The notes beneath the pieces are model-generated. The model was given only the letters and a program-made list of their open reading frames with translations, was not told the origin of the DNA and did no database searches. From Desulfovibrio sp. JC010 (GTDB lineage Bacteria; Desulfobacterota; Desulfovibrionia; Desulfovibrionales; Desulfovibrionaceae): a stretch of 64,000 bases of DNA. The translations under genes and the position numbers were made by a program. Location: positions 124,001-188,000 of the forward strand of contig NZ_VOIQ01000009.1 of assembly GCF_010470675.1 (NCBI RefSeq). Reading direction: 5' to 3'. Below, in pieces: positions 26,232-34,848 of the stretch. Numbering within the stretch: the first letter of the stretch is position 1; the number at the start of each line of letters is the position of its first letter.

Positions 26232-26705
26232 ATGAATCCCACCCAATCCAATCCAGTTGAAGTAAAAGTAAAATTCCTCAGTGAGACCGCCCGTGAAGGA
26301 GGGCTGGACTACGCTACCCCCAATTCCGCAGGGGTGGACCTGCGTGCCTGCATTGAAGAAGATTTCGTGGAGATCGAAGCGGGCGGAAGATATGCCTTCC
26401 CCGCCGGAATAGCCATTGAGATCACCGCACCGGGCATTGCCGGATTTATCTATTCCCGCAGCGGACTGGGCACCAAGGACGGACTTACCGTCAGTCAGGG
26501 AGTCGGCGTAATCGACCCTGACTACCGTGGAGAGATCAAAGTTTCCCTGCTCAACACATCAGGCGAGAAACGACGAATTGAGCGTGGACAACGCATTGCA
26601 CAGCTCGTTTTCATGCCCTACTGCCATGCCCTGCTGACTCCCAGCGAAGAACTTTCCGACACAACCAGAGGTGCCGGGGGATTCGGGCATACAGGCAAAA
26701 ACTAA
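26232..26705 (+). CDS. dut: dUTP diphosphatase
   Basis: A 157-residue trimeric enzyme that splits dUTP to dUMP, keeping uracil out of DNA and feeding dTMP synthesis. All five family motifs are visible: NSAGVDLRA (about 28), YSRSGLGTKDGL (about 76), GVGVIDPDYRGEIKV (about 91), RGQRIAQLVF (about 120) and the C-terminal RGAGGFGHTG. I chose ATG 26232 with AAGGAT upstream; a TTG six codons earlier is weak. A possible TTGACA promoter box lies at 26167. argD follows 26 bases later. Confidence 0.96.
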   Translation: MNPTQSNPVEVKVKFLSETAREGGLDYATPNSAGVDLRACIEEDFVEIEAGGRYAFPAGIAIEITAPGIAGFIYSRSGLGTKDGLTVSQGVGVIDPDYRGEIKVSLLNTSGEKRRIERGQRIAQLVFMPYCHALLTPSEELSDTTRGAGGFGHTGKN

Positions 26706-26731
26706 ATCATCCACTGAAATAAAATAATATC

Positions 26732-27934
26732 ATGAGTAAACACGATACACTTGTAGCTGCCGAACAGAAATCCATCTGCAACACTTACGGAAGGTATCCC
26801 GTAAACGTATGCAAAGCCAAAGGTTCCAGACTCTGGGATATTGACGGCAAAGAATACATCGACCTGCTTTCCGGAATTTCCGTGGTCAATATCGGCCACT
26901 GCCGGGACGACCTCGCCGACGTAATGGCAGAGCAGGCCCGTAAACTGGTGCAGGTCAGCAACCTTTTTTATCAGGAAGAACAGGTGGAACTGGCAGAAAA
27001 ACTGCTCGCCACCTGCGATGCGGATAAAGTTTTCTTTTCCAACTCAGGTGCGGAAGCCAACGAAGCGGCCATCAAGCTGGCCAGACGGTACATGCGCACC
27101 GTTAAGGAAAGGGACGCTTTTGAAATCATCACCCTTGACGGCTCCTTCCACGGTCGGACCCTTGCCACCCTGACCGCCACCGGACAGACCGGCCCCATCA
27201 AGGACGGCTTCGCTCCCCTGCCGGAAGGATTCAAATATGTCCCCGCAGGCGATGTTGACACCCTCAAATCCGCCATCAGCAAAAAAACCGCTGCGGTCAT
27301 GATCGAGATGGTACAGGGTGAAGGCGGCATCAAACCCCTGCCCGAGGATTACGTAAAAGCCGTTACCGAACTGGTGACAGAGAACGACATACTGCTTATT
27401 GTGGATGAAGTGCAGTCCGGCCTGTGCAGAACCGGAAAATGGTGGGCGCACCAGCATTACGGAGTGACCCCGCATATTTTCACCTCCGCCAAGGCCCTTG
27501 CCAACGGCCTGCCCATGGGCGCCATGCTGGCAACCGAGGAAGTTGCCAAAGGATTCACCCCCGGCAGCCACGCCACCACCTTCGGCGGCGGTGCACTGGT
27601 CTCCAAGGTCGCATCAAAGGTCATCGACATCATGACCGAAGACAAGCTGGCTCAGCGCGCAGCAGATCTGGGCGATTTCTTCAAGTCCGAAGCAGGCAAG
27701 CTTCAGGACAAATATCCCGGCAAGATCAAATCCGTGCGTGGCCTCGGCCTCATGCTCGGAGTGGAACTGAGCTTTGACGGCAGTGAAATATTCAACGAAC
27801 TGCGTGAACAGGGCTTCATCCTCAACCTGACCAAGGGCACAATCCTGAGGCTGCTTCCAGCTCTGACCATTGACCGGGAAGACCTTGTCGCCTTTCTCGA
27901 AGCTCTGGAAGGATTGCTGGCAAAGCAGGCTTAG
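26732..27934 (+). CDS. argD: Acetylornithine/succinyldiaminopimelate-type aminotransferase
   Basis: A 400-residue class-III PLP aminotransferase, probably N-acetylornithine aminotransferase of arginine synthesis. It shows FSNSGAEANEAAIKLARRY (about 103-121), the DGSFHGRTLATLTATGQ loop, DEVQSGLCRTGKWWA and the PLP lysine in TSAKALANGLPMGAML (about 250). The lengths and motifs fit ArgD best; other ornithine or GABA aminotransferases are possible. It follows dut closely. A hairpin repeat lies about 75 bases behind it and may end the transcript. Confidence 0.9.
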   Translation: MSKHDTLVAAEQKSICNTYGRYPVNVCKAKGSRLWDIDGKEYIDLLSGISVVNIGHCRDDLADVMAEQARKLVQVSNLFYQEEQVELAEKLLATCDADKVFFSNSGAEANEAAIKLARRYMRTVKERDAFEIITLDGSFHGRTLATLTATGQTGPIKDGFAPLPEGFKYVPAGDVDTLKSAISKKTAAVMIEMVQGEGGIKPLPEDYVKAVTELVTENDILLIVDEVQSGLCRTGKWWAHQHYGVTPHIFTSAKALANGLPMGAMLATEEVAKGFTPGSHATTFGGGALVSKVASKVIDIMTEDKLAQRAADLGDFFKSEAGKLQDKYPGKIKSVRGLGLMLGVELSFDGSEIFNELREQGFILNLTKGTILRLLPALTIDREDLVAFLEALEGLLAKQA

Positions 27935-28007
27935 CTTGACCAAATCAAGTTTGATGCCTAATTTAAACTTAGGTAAAAACTTACAGCAATGGGCGGAACC
28001 CAACTAT

Positions 28008-28074
28008 TAAAACGTTTTGGGATTCTTAAACCCTTTTGGAAAAGGGTTTAAGCCCTCGGAGAGCCGCCGGAGGC
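28008..28074 (-). repeat. Dispersed intergenic hairpin element (reverse)
   Basis: AAACGTTTTGGGATTC, then a TTAAACCCTTTT/AAAAGGGTTTAA stem (GG loop), then GAGCCGCCGGAGGC. The GGAGG at 28069-28073 lies ten bases before the ATG of the small ORF at 28084. Confidence 0.85.
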
Positions 28075-28083
28075 TTCTTTATA

Positions 28084-28293
28084 ATGAATGATGTTGCACT
28101 TGCTACCCCTGTAGAGGGCGGTGTTCGAGACACCAGCATAGAACCGTGGCTGCCGACGGAAAGACCGGACGCGCTCCCGGATTCTATTGATGCGCCCACC
28201 ATGCACCTGCATGAAACAGAGCAGCAGCAGATTGTAGATAAGGCCATCCACAGCCTGACAGGCAAAGGCAATCTCATTGACCGTATTGTTTAG
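28084..28293 (+). CDS. Small hypothetical protein (69 residues)
   Basis: A 69-residue soluble, acidic protein of unknown function (starts MNDVALATPVEGGVRDTSIE, ends GKGNLIDRIV). It has no membrane segment and no cysteine. The ATG is spaced ten bases from a GGAGG supplied by the preceding hairpin element, and a strong terminator follows the stop codon, so it forms a complete transcription unit. Coding quality looks acceptable but the gene is short. An alternative is that the region is only a leader. Confidence 0.6.
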   Translation: MNDVALATPVEGGVRDTSIEPWLPTERPDALPDSIDAPTMHLHETEQQQIVDKAIHSLTGKGNLIDRIV

Positions 28294-28315
28294 CGGACAT
28301 TAAATATAAACTTTA

Positions 28316-28352
28316 AAAGCCCAAATACTAGCTTTAGTACTTGGGCTTTTTC
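28316..28352 (+). terminator. Intrinsic terminator
   Basis: AGCCCAAATACTA pairs with TTAGTACTTGGGCT over a three-base loop, followed by TTTTTC. Confidence 0.88.
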
Positions 28353-28419
28353 ATGTACTGCTATTTCGAAAACGATAAACATTAATCAAACAAACTTGAT
28401 CCCGATATAAGGAACTTCA

Positions 28420-29286
28420 ATGCCTAAACTGCTCAGAATCCAGTTCACCCTTACCGAGCTTGAAAGCGATGAATGTCAGGTTTACCTCGGCGCACGCGTG
28501 GCCCACGGCTGGGAAGAAAAGCCGCTTGATGACGATTCCATTTTTTACACCATCCATCTGGAAGACCATCCCCTTGGCGTGGAGATCGTGGAAGAGATCA
28601 AATCCCGCTGGCCCCATGCCGGATGTGTGGGCGAAGAAATCGAAGACGAAAACTGGGGTCTTGCATGGAAGGATTATTTCGAACCCGTCACCTGCGGGCA
28701 GTTCGAAATCCTGCCCCCGTGGCTGCTGGAAAAAAAGACCGCAGGCAAAGATCACATCATCATCGAACCGAAAATGGCTTTCGGCACAGGCGGCCACCCC
28801 ACTACCGCCCTCTGTCTTGAGCTGATCAGCAAGCTGGCCGAAGAAGGCAAGCTCAACTCAGACATGGAATTTTTCGATCTCGGTACCGGGTCCGCCATCC
28901 TCGCCATCGCACTTGCCAAACTGGGCCTGAAAGGTGTCGGTGTGGATATCGATCCGCAGTCCATTGTCTGCGCACAGGAAAATATCGACAACAACGCTGT
29001 TGACGGCATCATCCTTTCCGTAGGCTCTGCCGACTCCATCGATCCCAAGCTCAAATACGAACTGGTGGTTGCCAACATCCTTTCCGGTCCGCTCATCGAG
29101 CTTTGCCCGGACGTGACCGCGCGCCTCAAGGAAAACTCCATCCTGATCCTTTCCGGTATTTTAGTAGAACAGGCCGAAAAAGTAGCTGCAGAGTACATCA
29201 AGGCAGGACTGCCCGCTCCAGAAATCTTCACCATGGGTGAATGGGCAGGCTTATTGTGGAGAAATGTAAGTTCTACAGATGAATAG
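28420..29286 (+). CDS. prmA: Ribosomal protein L11 methyltransferase
   Basis: A 288-residue SAM-dependent enzyme that methylates ribosomal protein L11. It has an N-terminal substrate-recognition region, a linker, and a Rossmann domain with FGTGGHPTTALCLELI, DLGTGSAILAIALAKLG (motif I) and VANILSGPL (motif IV, NPPY-like). These are diagnostic of PrmA. The length is close to the usual 290. AAGGA precedes the ATG. It overlaps the following endonuclease-like gene by eight bases, so the two are translationally coupled. Confidence 0.95.
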   Translation: MPKLLRIQFTLTELESDECQVYLGARVAHGWEEKPLDDDSIFYTIHLEDHPLGVEIVEEIKSRWPHAGCVGEEIEDENWGLAWKDYFEPVTCGQFEILPPWLLEKKTAGKDHIIIEPKMAFGTGGHPTTALCLELISKLAEEGKLNSDMEFFDLGTGSAILAIALAKLGLKGVGVDIDPQSIVCAQENIDNNAVDGIILSVGSADSIDPKLKYELVVANILSGPLIELCPDVTARLKENSILILSGILVEQAEKVAAEYIKAGLPAPEIFTMGEWAGLLWRNVSSTDE

Positions 29287-29932
29287 AGAACAAACATTAA
29301 TAGAATACTATAAGGCCCTATCCGAGAGATTAGGTCCTTCGCACTGGTGGCCGGGTGAAAGCCCGTTCGAAATCGCCGTGGGTGCTATTCTGGTCCAGAA
29401 TACCAACTGGGTTAACGTGGAAAAGGCCATTGACAATCTCAGGGCTAATGATGGACTGCACCCGCAGGGCTTGCGTAAATTTTCCATGGAGGAATTGCAG
29501 GAACTGATCCGGCCTTCAGGATTCTTCCGTATGAAAGCGGTAAGATTAAATAATTTCCTTGATTTCCTTGACGATAATTCTGCAAGGTGTATCACAGACT
29601 TGGAAGATGCGGAGACCTTTGAACTTCGCGAAAAACTGTTGGCTGTCAACGGGATCGGTCCGGAAACAGCAGATTCCATACTGCTTTACGCGCTGAATAA
29701 ACCTGTATTTGTGGTTGACGGATACACGCGCAGGATTTTCAACCGCCATATGCTGGTTCATGAAGATATCGACTACCATGAATTGCAGGAATATTTCATG
29801 GATGTGCTTGATCCCGACGTTAAAATGTACAATGAATATCATGCCTTGATTGTACGCACAGCCAAAGAATGGTGTAAAAAATCAAACCCTGACTGTGAAA
29901 ACTGCCCGCTGGGCAAATTTCTGGAAAACTGA
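29279..29932 (+). CDS. Endonuclease III-family (HhH-GPD) DNA glycosylase, variant active site
   Basis: A 217-residue base-excision-repair protein. The helix-hairpin-helix is LLAVNGIGPETADSILLYA (120-138) and the catalytic Asp147 is in VVDGYTRR. The lysine that makes Nth a lyase (normally GRKT) is replaced by Glu (GPET, residue 129), so it is probably a monofunctional glycosylase. The iron-sulfur motif has only three cysteines (199, 206, 209); the fourth is absent because the protein ends in PLGKFLEN. Such short forms are known in the endonuclease III domain group. It is coupled to prmA. Confidence 0.85.
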   Translation: MNREQTLIEYYKALSERLGPSHWWPGESPFEIAVGAILVQNTNWVNVEKAIDNLRANDGLHPQGLRKFSMEELQELIRPSGFFRMKAVRLNNFLDFLDDNSARCITDLEDAETFELREKLLAVNGIGPETADSILLYALNKPVFVVDGYTRRIFNRHMLVHEDIDYHELQEYFMDVLDPDVKMYNEYHALIVRTAKEWCKKSNPDCENCPLGKFLEN

Positions 29933-29941
29933 TTTCAGCTT

Positions 29942-31066
29942 ATGTCCCGAATGGTTGCCAAAACACACCTGATCATCTTTGCCTGCGCATTGCTCATGCT
30001 TTGCGGGGCTGTGTGTGTTTCTGCGGATTCCACTGTGGACAGGTTGAAGGGCGAGATTCAGGACACCAAACAGACCGTCAAGCAGCAAAAACAGGAACTG
30101 CTTAAGCTGACCCGCGAAGAACGTTCCATGTTCGGCGAGCTTGCGGCCATTGAGGACCGTATCACAGATGTGGAACGGGAACTTTTCCGGCAGGAAGACG
30201 ATCTTGCAGGCATCATGGAAGATGAACAGGCAGCCAAAGCGGACCAACGGGTTCTTGAAGGCGAACTTGATGAAATTGTCGATAAACTGAAATCCATGCT
30301 GACCAGACTCTGGCCGGTTCACTCCCGCAAACTTGAAAACAAATTCGGATCACTGGACGACTGGGAACAGGCGGACCGCAATTTCGTCTGGCTGGCCTCG
30401 TTGTACAAGGAGACTAAGGTCGAACTGGATAAAGCTCAGCAAAAGGCTGACGAAATCTCCGACAACCTTGAAGTCCAGCGGGACCTGCGTGTAAAGGCAG
30501 AAGCCAAACTGGCCGAAATCAATGGTACTAAAGACTCTCTGCTTAAAGACAAACTGAGCCTGCTGGCCGGAATAAAATCCATCCGCGCGCTTAAAATCAG
30601 CCATGAACAGGAACTCAAAGGGCTTCTTGATACAATCAACAAACTGAATTACAGACTCAAGAGCCTGACCAGCAAAAAAATTGCTAATTTTAAAGGGTCC
30701 TTACCCCGCCCATGCGAGGGGGATACCAGAGTCCGGTTCAAACCTTCCGCCAAACCGCCTGTGCGGGGCATCGGAATCCAGACCGCCGGAAATGTTGATG
30801 TAAAATCAATCTTCTGGGGCAAGGTCGTGCATAACGATACGCTCCGGGGCTTCGGGCGGGTTGTGATTATTTATCACGGCTACAACTACTACTCTCTTTA
30901 CGCCTATCTGGCCGAAAGTTTCGTAAAAACGGGTCAGGAGGTCGAAAAGGATGAAATTATCGGTAAAACAGGGTATTACCCTAACTTGAAAGAAACGGGC
31001 CTCTATTTTGAATTGCGTTTTCATCAGAAACCCGTTAACCCGCAAAAATGGCTTGCCCGCTATTAA
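29942..31066 (+). CDS. EnvC-like murein hydrolase activator (coiled coil plus LytM)
   Basis: A 374-residue periplasmic protein. It has a signal peptide (about 1-28), a long coiled coil (about 30-235, many Glu, Lys, Gln heptads), a linker, and a C-terminal LytM domain (about 265-374). The LytM zinc motif is degenerate: the usual HxH reads GLYFELRF, as in EnvC, which activates amidases rather than cutting peptidoglycan itself. It starts nine bases behind the endonuclease gene and leads the envC-ctpA-yibQ set for cell-wall remodelling. Confidence 0.88.
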   Translation: MSRMVAKTHLIIFACALLMLCGAVCVSADSTVDRLKGEIQDTKQTVKQQKQELLKLTREERSMFGELAAIEDRITDVERELFRQEDDLAGIMEDEQAAKADQRVLEGELDEIVDKLKSMLTRLWPVHSRKLENKFGSLDDWEQADRNFVWLASLYKETKVELDKAQQKADEISDNLEVQRDLRVKAEAKLAEINGTKDSLLKDKLSLLAGIKSIRALKISHEQELKGLLDTINKLNYRLKSLTSKKIANFKGSLPRPCEGDTRVRFKPSAKPPVRGIGIQTAGNVDVKSIFWGKVVHNDTLRGFGRVVIIYHGYNYYSLYAYLAESFVKTGQEVEKDEIIGKTGYYPNLKETGLYFELRFHQKPVNPQKWLARY

Positions 31067-31115
31067 TGTATAATAACTTGAGCAAGATACAGCACCCACC
31101 ACGCTGGAGGAACAA

Positions 31116-32393
31116 ATGAGAAAAACTTTGTGGTTGATTGCGATAGTCTCACTTTTCGTAATCTCCGTTGCACCGGAACCGACACAAGCTGTTGATGAAA
31201 ACCGTTTTGAACCCCTGCGCAGATTTTCGCAGGTGCTTGATCTGGTGGAACATAATTACGTTAACGACATCTCCCGCAAAGAACTTGTAGATGATGCTGT
31301 AAAGGGCATGCTCGAACAGCTCGACCCGCACTCCACTTTTCTTTCCACTGATGATTTCAAAGAAATGCAGGAATCCACCAGCGGTGAATTCAGCGGCATC
31401 GGCATTGAAATCAGCATGGAGAAAGGACGCTTGACCGTTATTTCCCCCATTGAGGACACCCCGGCTTACAAGGCGGGCCTCAAAGCAGGAGACCTCATTC
31501 TTGAAATCAACGGTGAATCCACCCAGTCTATTTCGCTCATGGAAGCTGTAGGGAAAATCAGAGGCAAGCGCGGTACTGACGTTATCCTGACCATCCTGCA
31601 CAAGGATGCCAACAAGCCTGAAAAGATAACCATCACCCGCGACACCATCCCCATCATCAGTGCCAAAAGTCAGGCTCTGGGTGACGGTATTCTCTACCTG
31701 CGACTGACCAGATTCAACGAAAACACCACCCGCGAAATGCATAAAGCCCTGCGCGCGTACAAGAAAAAACACACCCTCAAAGGTGTTGTTCTCGACCTGC
31801 GTAATAACCCCGGCGGACTGCTCACTCAGGCGGTATCCGTTGCTGATACTTTCATCAATGACGGACTGCTCGTTTACATTGAAGGCCGAAACAAAGCCAG
31901 CCGCAAGGATTTCATGGCAGATGAACAGGCCACTGACGTTCACGTACCCATCGTGACCCTGATCAACGCCGGTTCCGCATCCGCTTCCGAGATTGTAGCC
32001 GGTGCGCTCAAGGATCATGACCGCGCCCTGCTGATCGGCGAACGGACCTTCGGTAAAGGTTCGGTACAGACCATCATCCCTATGGCTGACGGGTCCGGCA
32101 TCAAGCTGACCACCGCTCTTTACTACACCCCCAGCGGCCGCTCCATTCAGGCCGAGGGTATTAATCCTGACATCGTCTACCCCTTTGTTGCCCCGGCGGC
32201 AGAAAAAGACAAAGACGACCGCTTCATCTTGCGCGAAAAAGACCTCAGCCGTCATCTTGAAAACAACGGCAAGGACAAAAAAGAAGATAAAGCACAGGAT
32301 GATAAAGCCAAGAAAATGCTTGAAAGAGATAACCAGCTCCGACTGGCACTGCAGATGGTGAAGCAGCTTCCCCGCCTGAAAGAAATCAAGTAA
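31116..32393 (+). CDS. ctpA: S41 C-terminal processing peptidase
   Basis: A 425-residue exported serine protease. After a signal peptide (about 1-25) comes a PDZ domain (about 95-165, FSGIGIEISMEKGRLTVI). The S41 catalytic domain follows, with Ser287 in NAGSASASEI and Lys314 in TFGKGSVQT. The tail of about 40 residues is highly charged and lysine-rich. GGAGG precedes the ATG. It lies between envC and yibQ, a common cell-envelope arrangement in which the protease controls murein hydrolases. Confidence 0.94.
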   Translation: MRKTLWLIAIVSLFVISVAPEPTQAVDENRFEPLRRFSQVLDLVEHNYVNDISRKELVDDAVKGMLEQLDPHSTFLSTDDFKEMQESTSGEFSGIGIEISMEKGRLTVISPIEDTPAYKAGLKAGDLILEINGESTQSISLMEAVGKIRGKRGTDVILTILHKDANKPEKITITRDTIPIISAKSQALGDGILYLRLTRFNENTTREMHKALRAYKKKHTLKGVVLDLRNNPGGLLTQAVSVADTFINDGLLVYIEGRNKASRKDFMADEQATDVHVPIVTLINAGSASASEIVAGALKDHDRALLIGERTFGKGSVQTIIPMADGSGIKLTTALYYTPSGRSIQAEGINPDIVYPFVAPAAEKDKDDRFILREKDLSRHLENNGKDKKEDKAQDDKAKKMLERDNQLRLALQMVKQLPRLKEIK

Positions 32394-32410
32394 AATTAAG
32401 GTTTAGCAAA

Positions 32411-33664
32411 GTGGATCAGAACAATCCCGAACAAAACGAACAGCCCGAAATCCCGGAAACCCAACCGGGATTTCGGGCTCGTCTTTCCAAGCCTGTCACC
32501 ATTGCTGCCCTGACCGTTGTCTTTGCGGCAGCTCTATGCCTGATAATTGCTTTGGCTGTTGCTCCTTCACCGGACAGCAATGCTTCCAGCGATGTTTCCG
32601 GCGAAAAGACTGCTGCCGCTCCTGTACAGCTCTACGAAGAACCTATGGAAGACGACCTTGATGATCTGGTTAAGCAGATTGACCTAAGCCTGATCAACAC
32701 CCTTAAGGCCGCAAATATTTCCATGAGCGACCTGCGGCTGGAAGATGTATCCCTGAAAAAGCATCAGGGACGGGATTACCACTTCCAGCAACTCAGCTTC
32801 CCTGTATCCGGCGACAAGAAGATATTTCTTGCCGATGTACAGAAAGGGCTGGAATCCACTGCACTTAACGCCAGCCTGCATGAAGTGGCGGATAACAGCT
32901 GGATGATCAGTATCAACGGTGTGCCCACCCACAGGTTTTCCATCTTCACCCCCAAGATAAAGAAGCAAAAAACCGCCCCGGTCAAACTTGACCCCAATGC
33001 TCCCAAAATGGCCATCGTCATTGATGACATGGGCGAAGATCTGGGGCTTGCCCGAGGACTGGCCGCACTGGATGCAAAAATCACCTTTTCCATCTGGCCC
33101 AACAGTTCCCATGTAAAGAAAACCATCGCCATCGCCAAAAAAAGCGGCAATGAAATCATGGTCCACCTGCCCATGGAACCCAAGGGCTATCCCAAGGTAA
33201 ACCCCGGTAAAGATGCCCTGCTGATGAAAATGGACGCTGATTCAATCAGCAGAATCACCCTTGCGGCAATCGCAAAAGTGCCCGGAGCCACAGGTCTGAA
33301 CAACCACATGGGTTCCCGCTTTACCGAGTTCTACACCGGAATGGGCGTGGTTATGACCCAGTTGCATAAGAAGCACCTCTTCTTCCTCGACAGCCGGACC
33401 ACTCCCAAAAGCGCAGGGCGCAAGGCCGCCTCCAAAGCAGGAGTAACCTTCTACGAACGCAACATTTTCCTCGATAACGTCAAGGATGTGAGGGCCATCA
33501 AATACCAGCTTTCCAAGACCGCCAAAATCGCCCGTAAAAGGGGGCAGGCCATTGCTATCGGACATCCGAACCACGAAACCCTTAAGGCCATCCGCCAATG
33601 GGTTGCCGAGAACAGAGGCAAGATCAGGATTGTTCCGGTAAGTTCATTGCGTCCCAACAGCTAG
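32411..33664 (+). CDS. Divergent polysaccharide deacetylase (YibQ/DUF610)
   Basis: A 417-residue envelope protein with one N-terminal helix (about 32-53), an acidic linker with a coiled-coil-like stretch, and a C-terminal NodB-like domain. The domain has MAIVIDDMGEDLG (about 197), NSSHVKKTIAIAKKSG, EIMVHLPMEPKGYP and NNHMGSRFTE. Family members are predicted hydrolases of carbohydrate and often follow EnvC and CtpA, as here. The start is a GTG with AAGG about ten bases upstream. A perfect inverted repeat lies within codons 11-23. Confidence 0.88.
   Translation: MDQNNPEQNEQPEIPETQPGFRARLSKPVTIAALTVVFAAALCLIIALAVAPSPDSNASSDVSGEKTAAAPVQLYEEPMEDDLDDLVKQIDLSLINTLKAANISMSDLRLEDVSLKKHQGRDYHFQQLSFPVSGDKKIFLADVQKGLESTALNASLHEVADNSWMISINGVPTHRFSIFTPKIKKQKTAPVKLDPNAPKMAIVIDDMGEDLGLARGLAALDAKITFSIWPNSSHVKKTIAIAKKSGNEIMVHLPMEPKGYPKVNPGKDALLMKMDADSISRITLAAIAKVPGATGLNNHMGSRFTEFYTGMGVVMTQLHKKHLFFLDSRTTPKSAGRKAASKAGVTFYERNIFLDNVKDVRAIKYQLSKTAKIARKRGQAIAIGHPNHETLKAIRQWVAENRGKIRIVPVSSLRPNS
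32442..32479. repeat. Perfect 15-bp inverted repeat inside the yibQ coding start
   Basis: AGCCCGAAATCCCGG and its exact complement flank the eight-base loop AAACCCAA. It codes for part of EQPEIPETQPGFRA. A strong RNA hairpin here could slow translation or end part of the ctpA transcript, although no T-run follows. Confidence 0.75.
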
Positions 33665-33828
33665 TCGGCTGCCACAAGTTCGTCCCGGAAATGAAATGAT
33701 GCTGCGATTCAAATCTGCGGCTAAATCTATAATTGTAAAAAATATTTTTGTTCCTGTCTTGACTTAAGTGTCATTTTAAGGGCAGATTCGATTTAATAAA
33801 TAATTATTTAATAAAGGGTTGTATCAGG

Positions 33829-34779
33829 ATGAAAAAAATCCTCCTATTTCTCGTACTGCTGTTCATGGTTACGGTTCCCGTAATCCACTCCGCCCAGACT
33901 TACACTGTTTCTATTTCCCAGATTGTAGAGCACCCCTCTCTCGACGCCATGAGGGACGGTTTTAAAGACCGCCTTAAAGAGGCCGGATATGATGTAATTT
34001 ACAATGAGCATATAGCTCAGGGCAATCAGGCCACCAACATCCAGATTGCCAACCAGATCAAAGGCGAAAGCCCCGATCTGGTTCTGACCATCACCACCCC
34101 TTCTTCACAGGCGGTTGCCCAGAAGATCAAAGACATTCCCGTACTTTTCACCGGTGTGACCGATCCCGTTGCCGCAGGGCTGGTAAAAAGCCTCATGCAG
34201 CCCGGTAAAAACATCTCCGGTATGACCGATATGAGCCCGGTTCTGCGTCAGGTGGAGCTGATCAAGGAATTCATGCCTGAGGTCAAAACCATCGGTACCA
34301 TCTACAATGCAGGTGAAGCCAACTCCATCGTACTGACCAATATGCTCAAGGAAATCTGCAAGGATTTCGACATCAAGGTAGAGGAAGCTTCCATTGCCAA
34401 CTCCAGCGGAGTTTATCAGGCTGCCAAAAGCCTTGTGGGCAAATGTGACGCTGTCTACATCCCGCTGGACAACACTGTAGTTTCCGGTCTTGAAGCAGCC
34501 ATCAAGGTCTGTCGCCAGAACAAACTGCCCATCTTCTCTGCCGATACAGATTCAGTAGAACGCGGAACCGTGGCCGCACTGGCTGTGGATTACTACCGTA
34601 TGGGACTGCAGACCGCTGACATGGCCGCCCGTCTGCTCGGCGGCAAAGCCAAACCTGCGGATATGCCGGTTGAAACCCTCCAGAACCTGCGCCTCTTCGT
34701 AAATGAAAAAGCAGCCGCTAAAATGGGAGTAAAGATTCCCAAGCAGGTCATGGAACGGGCTGACAAAATCATCAAATAA
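33829..34779 (+). CDS. TrpX-like ABC transporter substrate-binding protein
   Basis: A 316-residue periplasmic binding protein (ABC_sub_bind, PF04392 type) with a signal peptide (about 1-22, cleavage near IHSA). Family marks are IQIANQIKGESPDLVLTI, PVLFTGVTDPVAAGLV and VYIPLDNTVVSG. It would deliver an amino acid or related small ligand to the permease and ATPase genes at 36235-37931. Those two are separated from it by the asparaginase gene on the other strand, which is unusual. A terminator follows directly. The ligand is not known. Confidence 0.9.
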   Translation: MKKILLFLVLLFMVTVPVIHSAQTYTVSISQIVEHPSLDAMRDGFKDRLKEAGYDVIYNEHIAQGNQATNIQIANQIKGESPDLVLTITTPSSQAVAQKIKDIPVLFTGVTDPVAAGLVKSLMQPGKNISGMTDMSPVLRQVELIKEFMPEVKTIGTIYNAGEANSIVLTNMLKEICKDFDIKVEEASIANSSGVYQAAKSLVGKCDAVYIPLDNTVVSGLEAAIKVCRQNKLPIFSADTDSVERGTVAALAVDYYRMGLQTADMAARLLGGKAKPADMPVETLQNLRLFVNEKAAAKMGVKIPKQVMERADKIIK

Positions 34780-34801
34780 ATATTTACAACATGACACCAA
34801 T

Positions 34802-34832
34802 AAAAAGGCGTGGAATTTTCCACGCCTTTTTT
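34802..34832. terminator. Bidirectional intrinsic terminator
   Basis: AAAAAGGCGTGG pairs with CCACGCCTTTTTT over the AATTTT loop. It serves the binding-protein gene and the converging asparaginase gene. Confidence 0.9.
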
Positions 34833-34848
34833 GTTTTGCGGAGGCAGG

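Noticed and set aside
31149-32255. Open frame of 368 codons antisense to ctpA
   Set aside because: It mirrors ctpA, has no ribosome-binding site and no motif.
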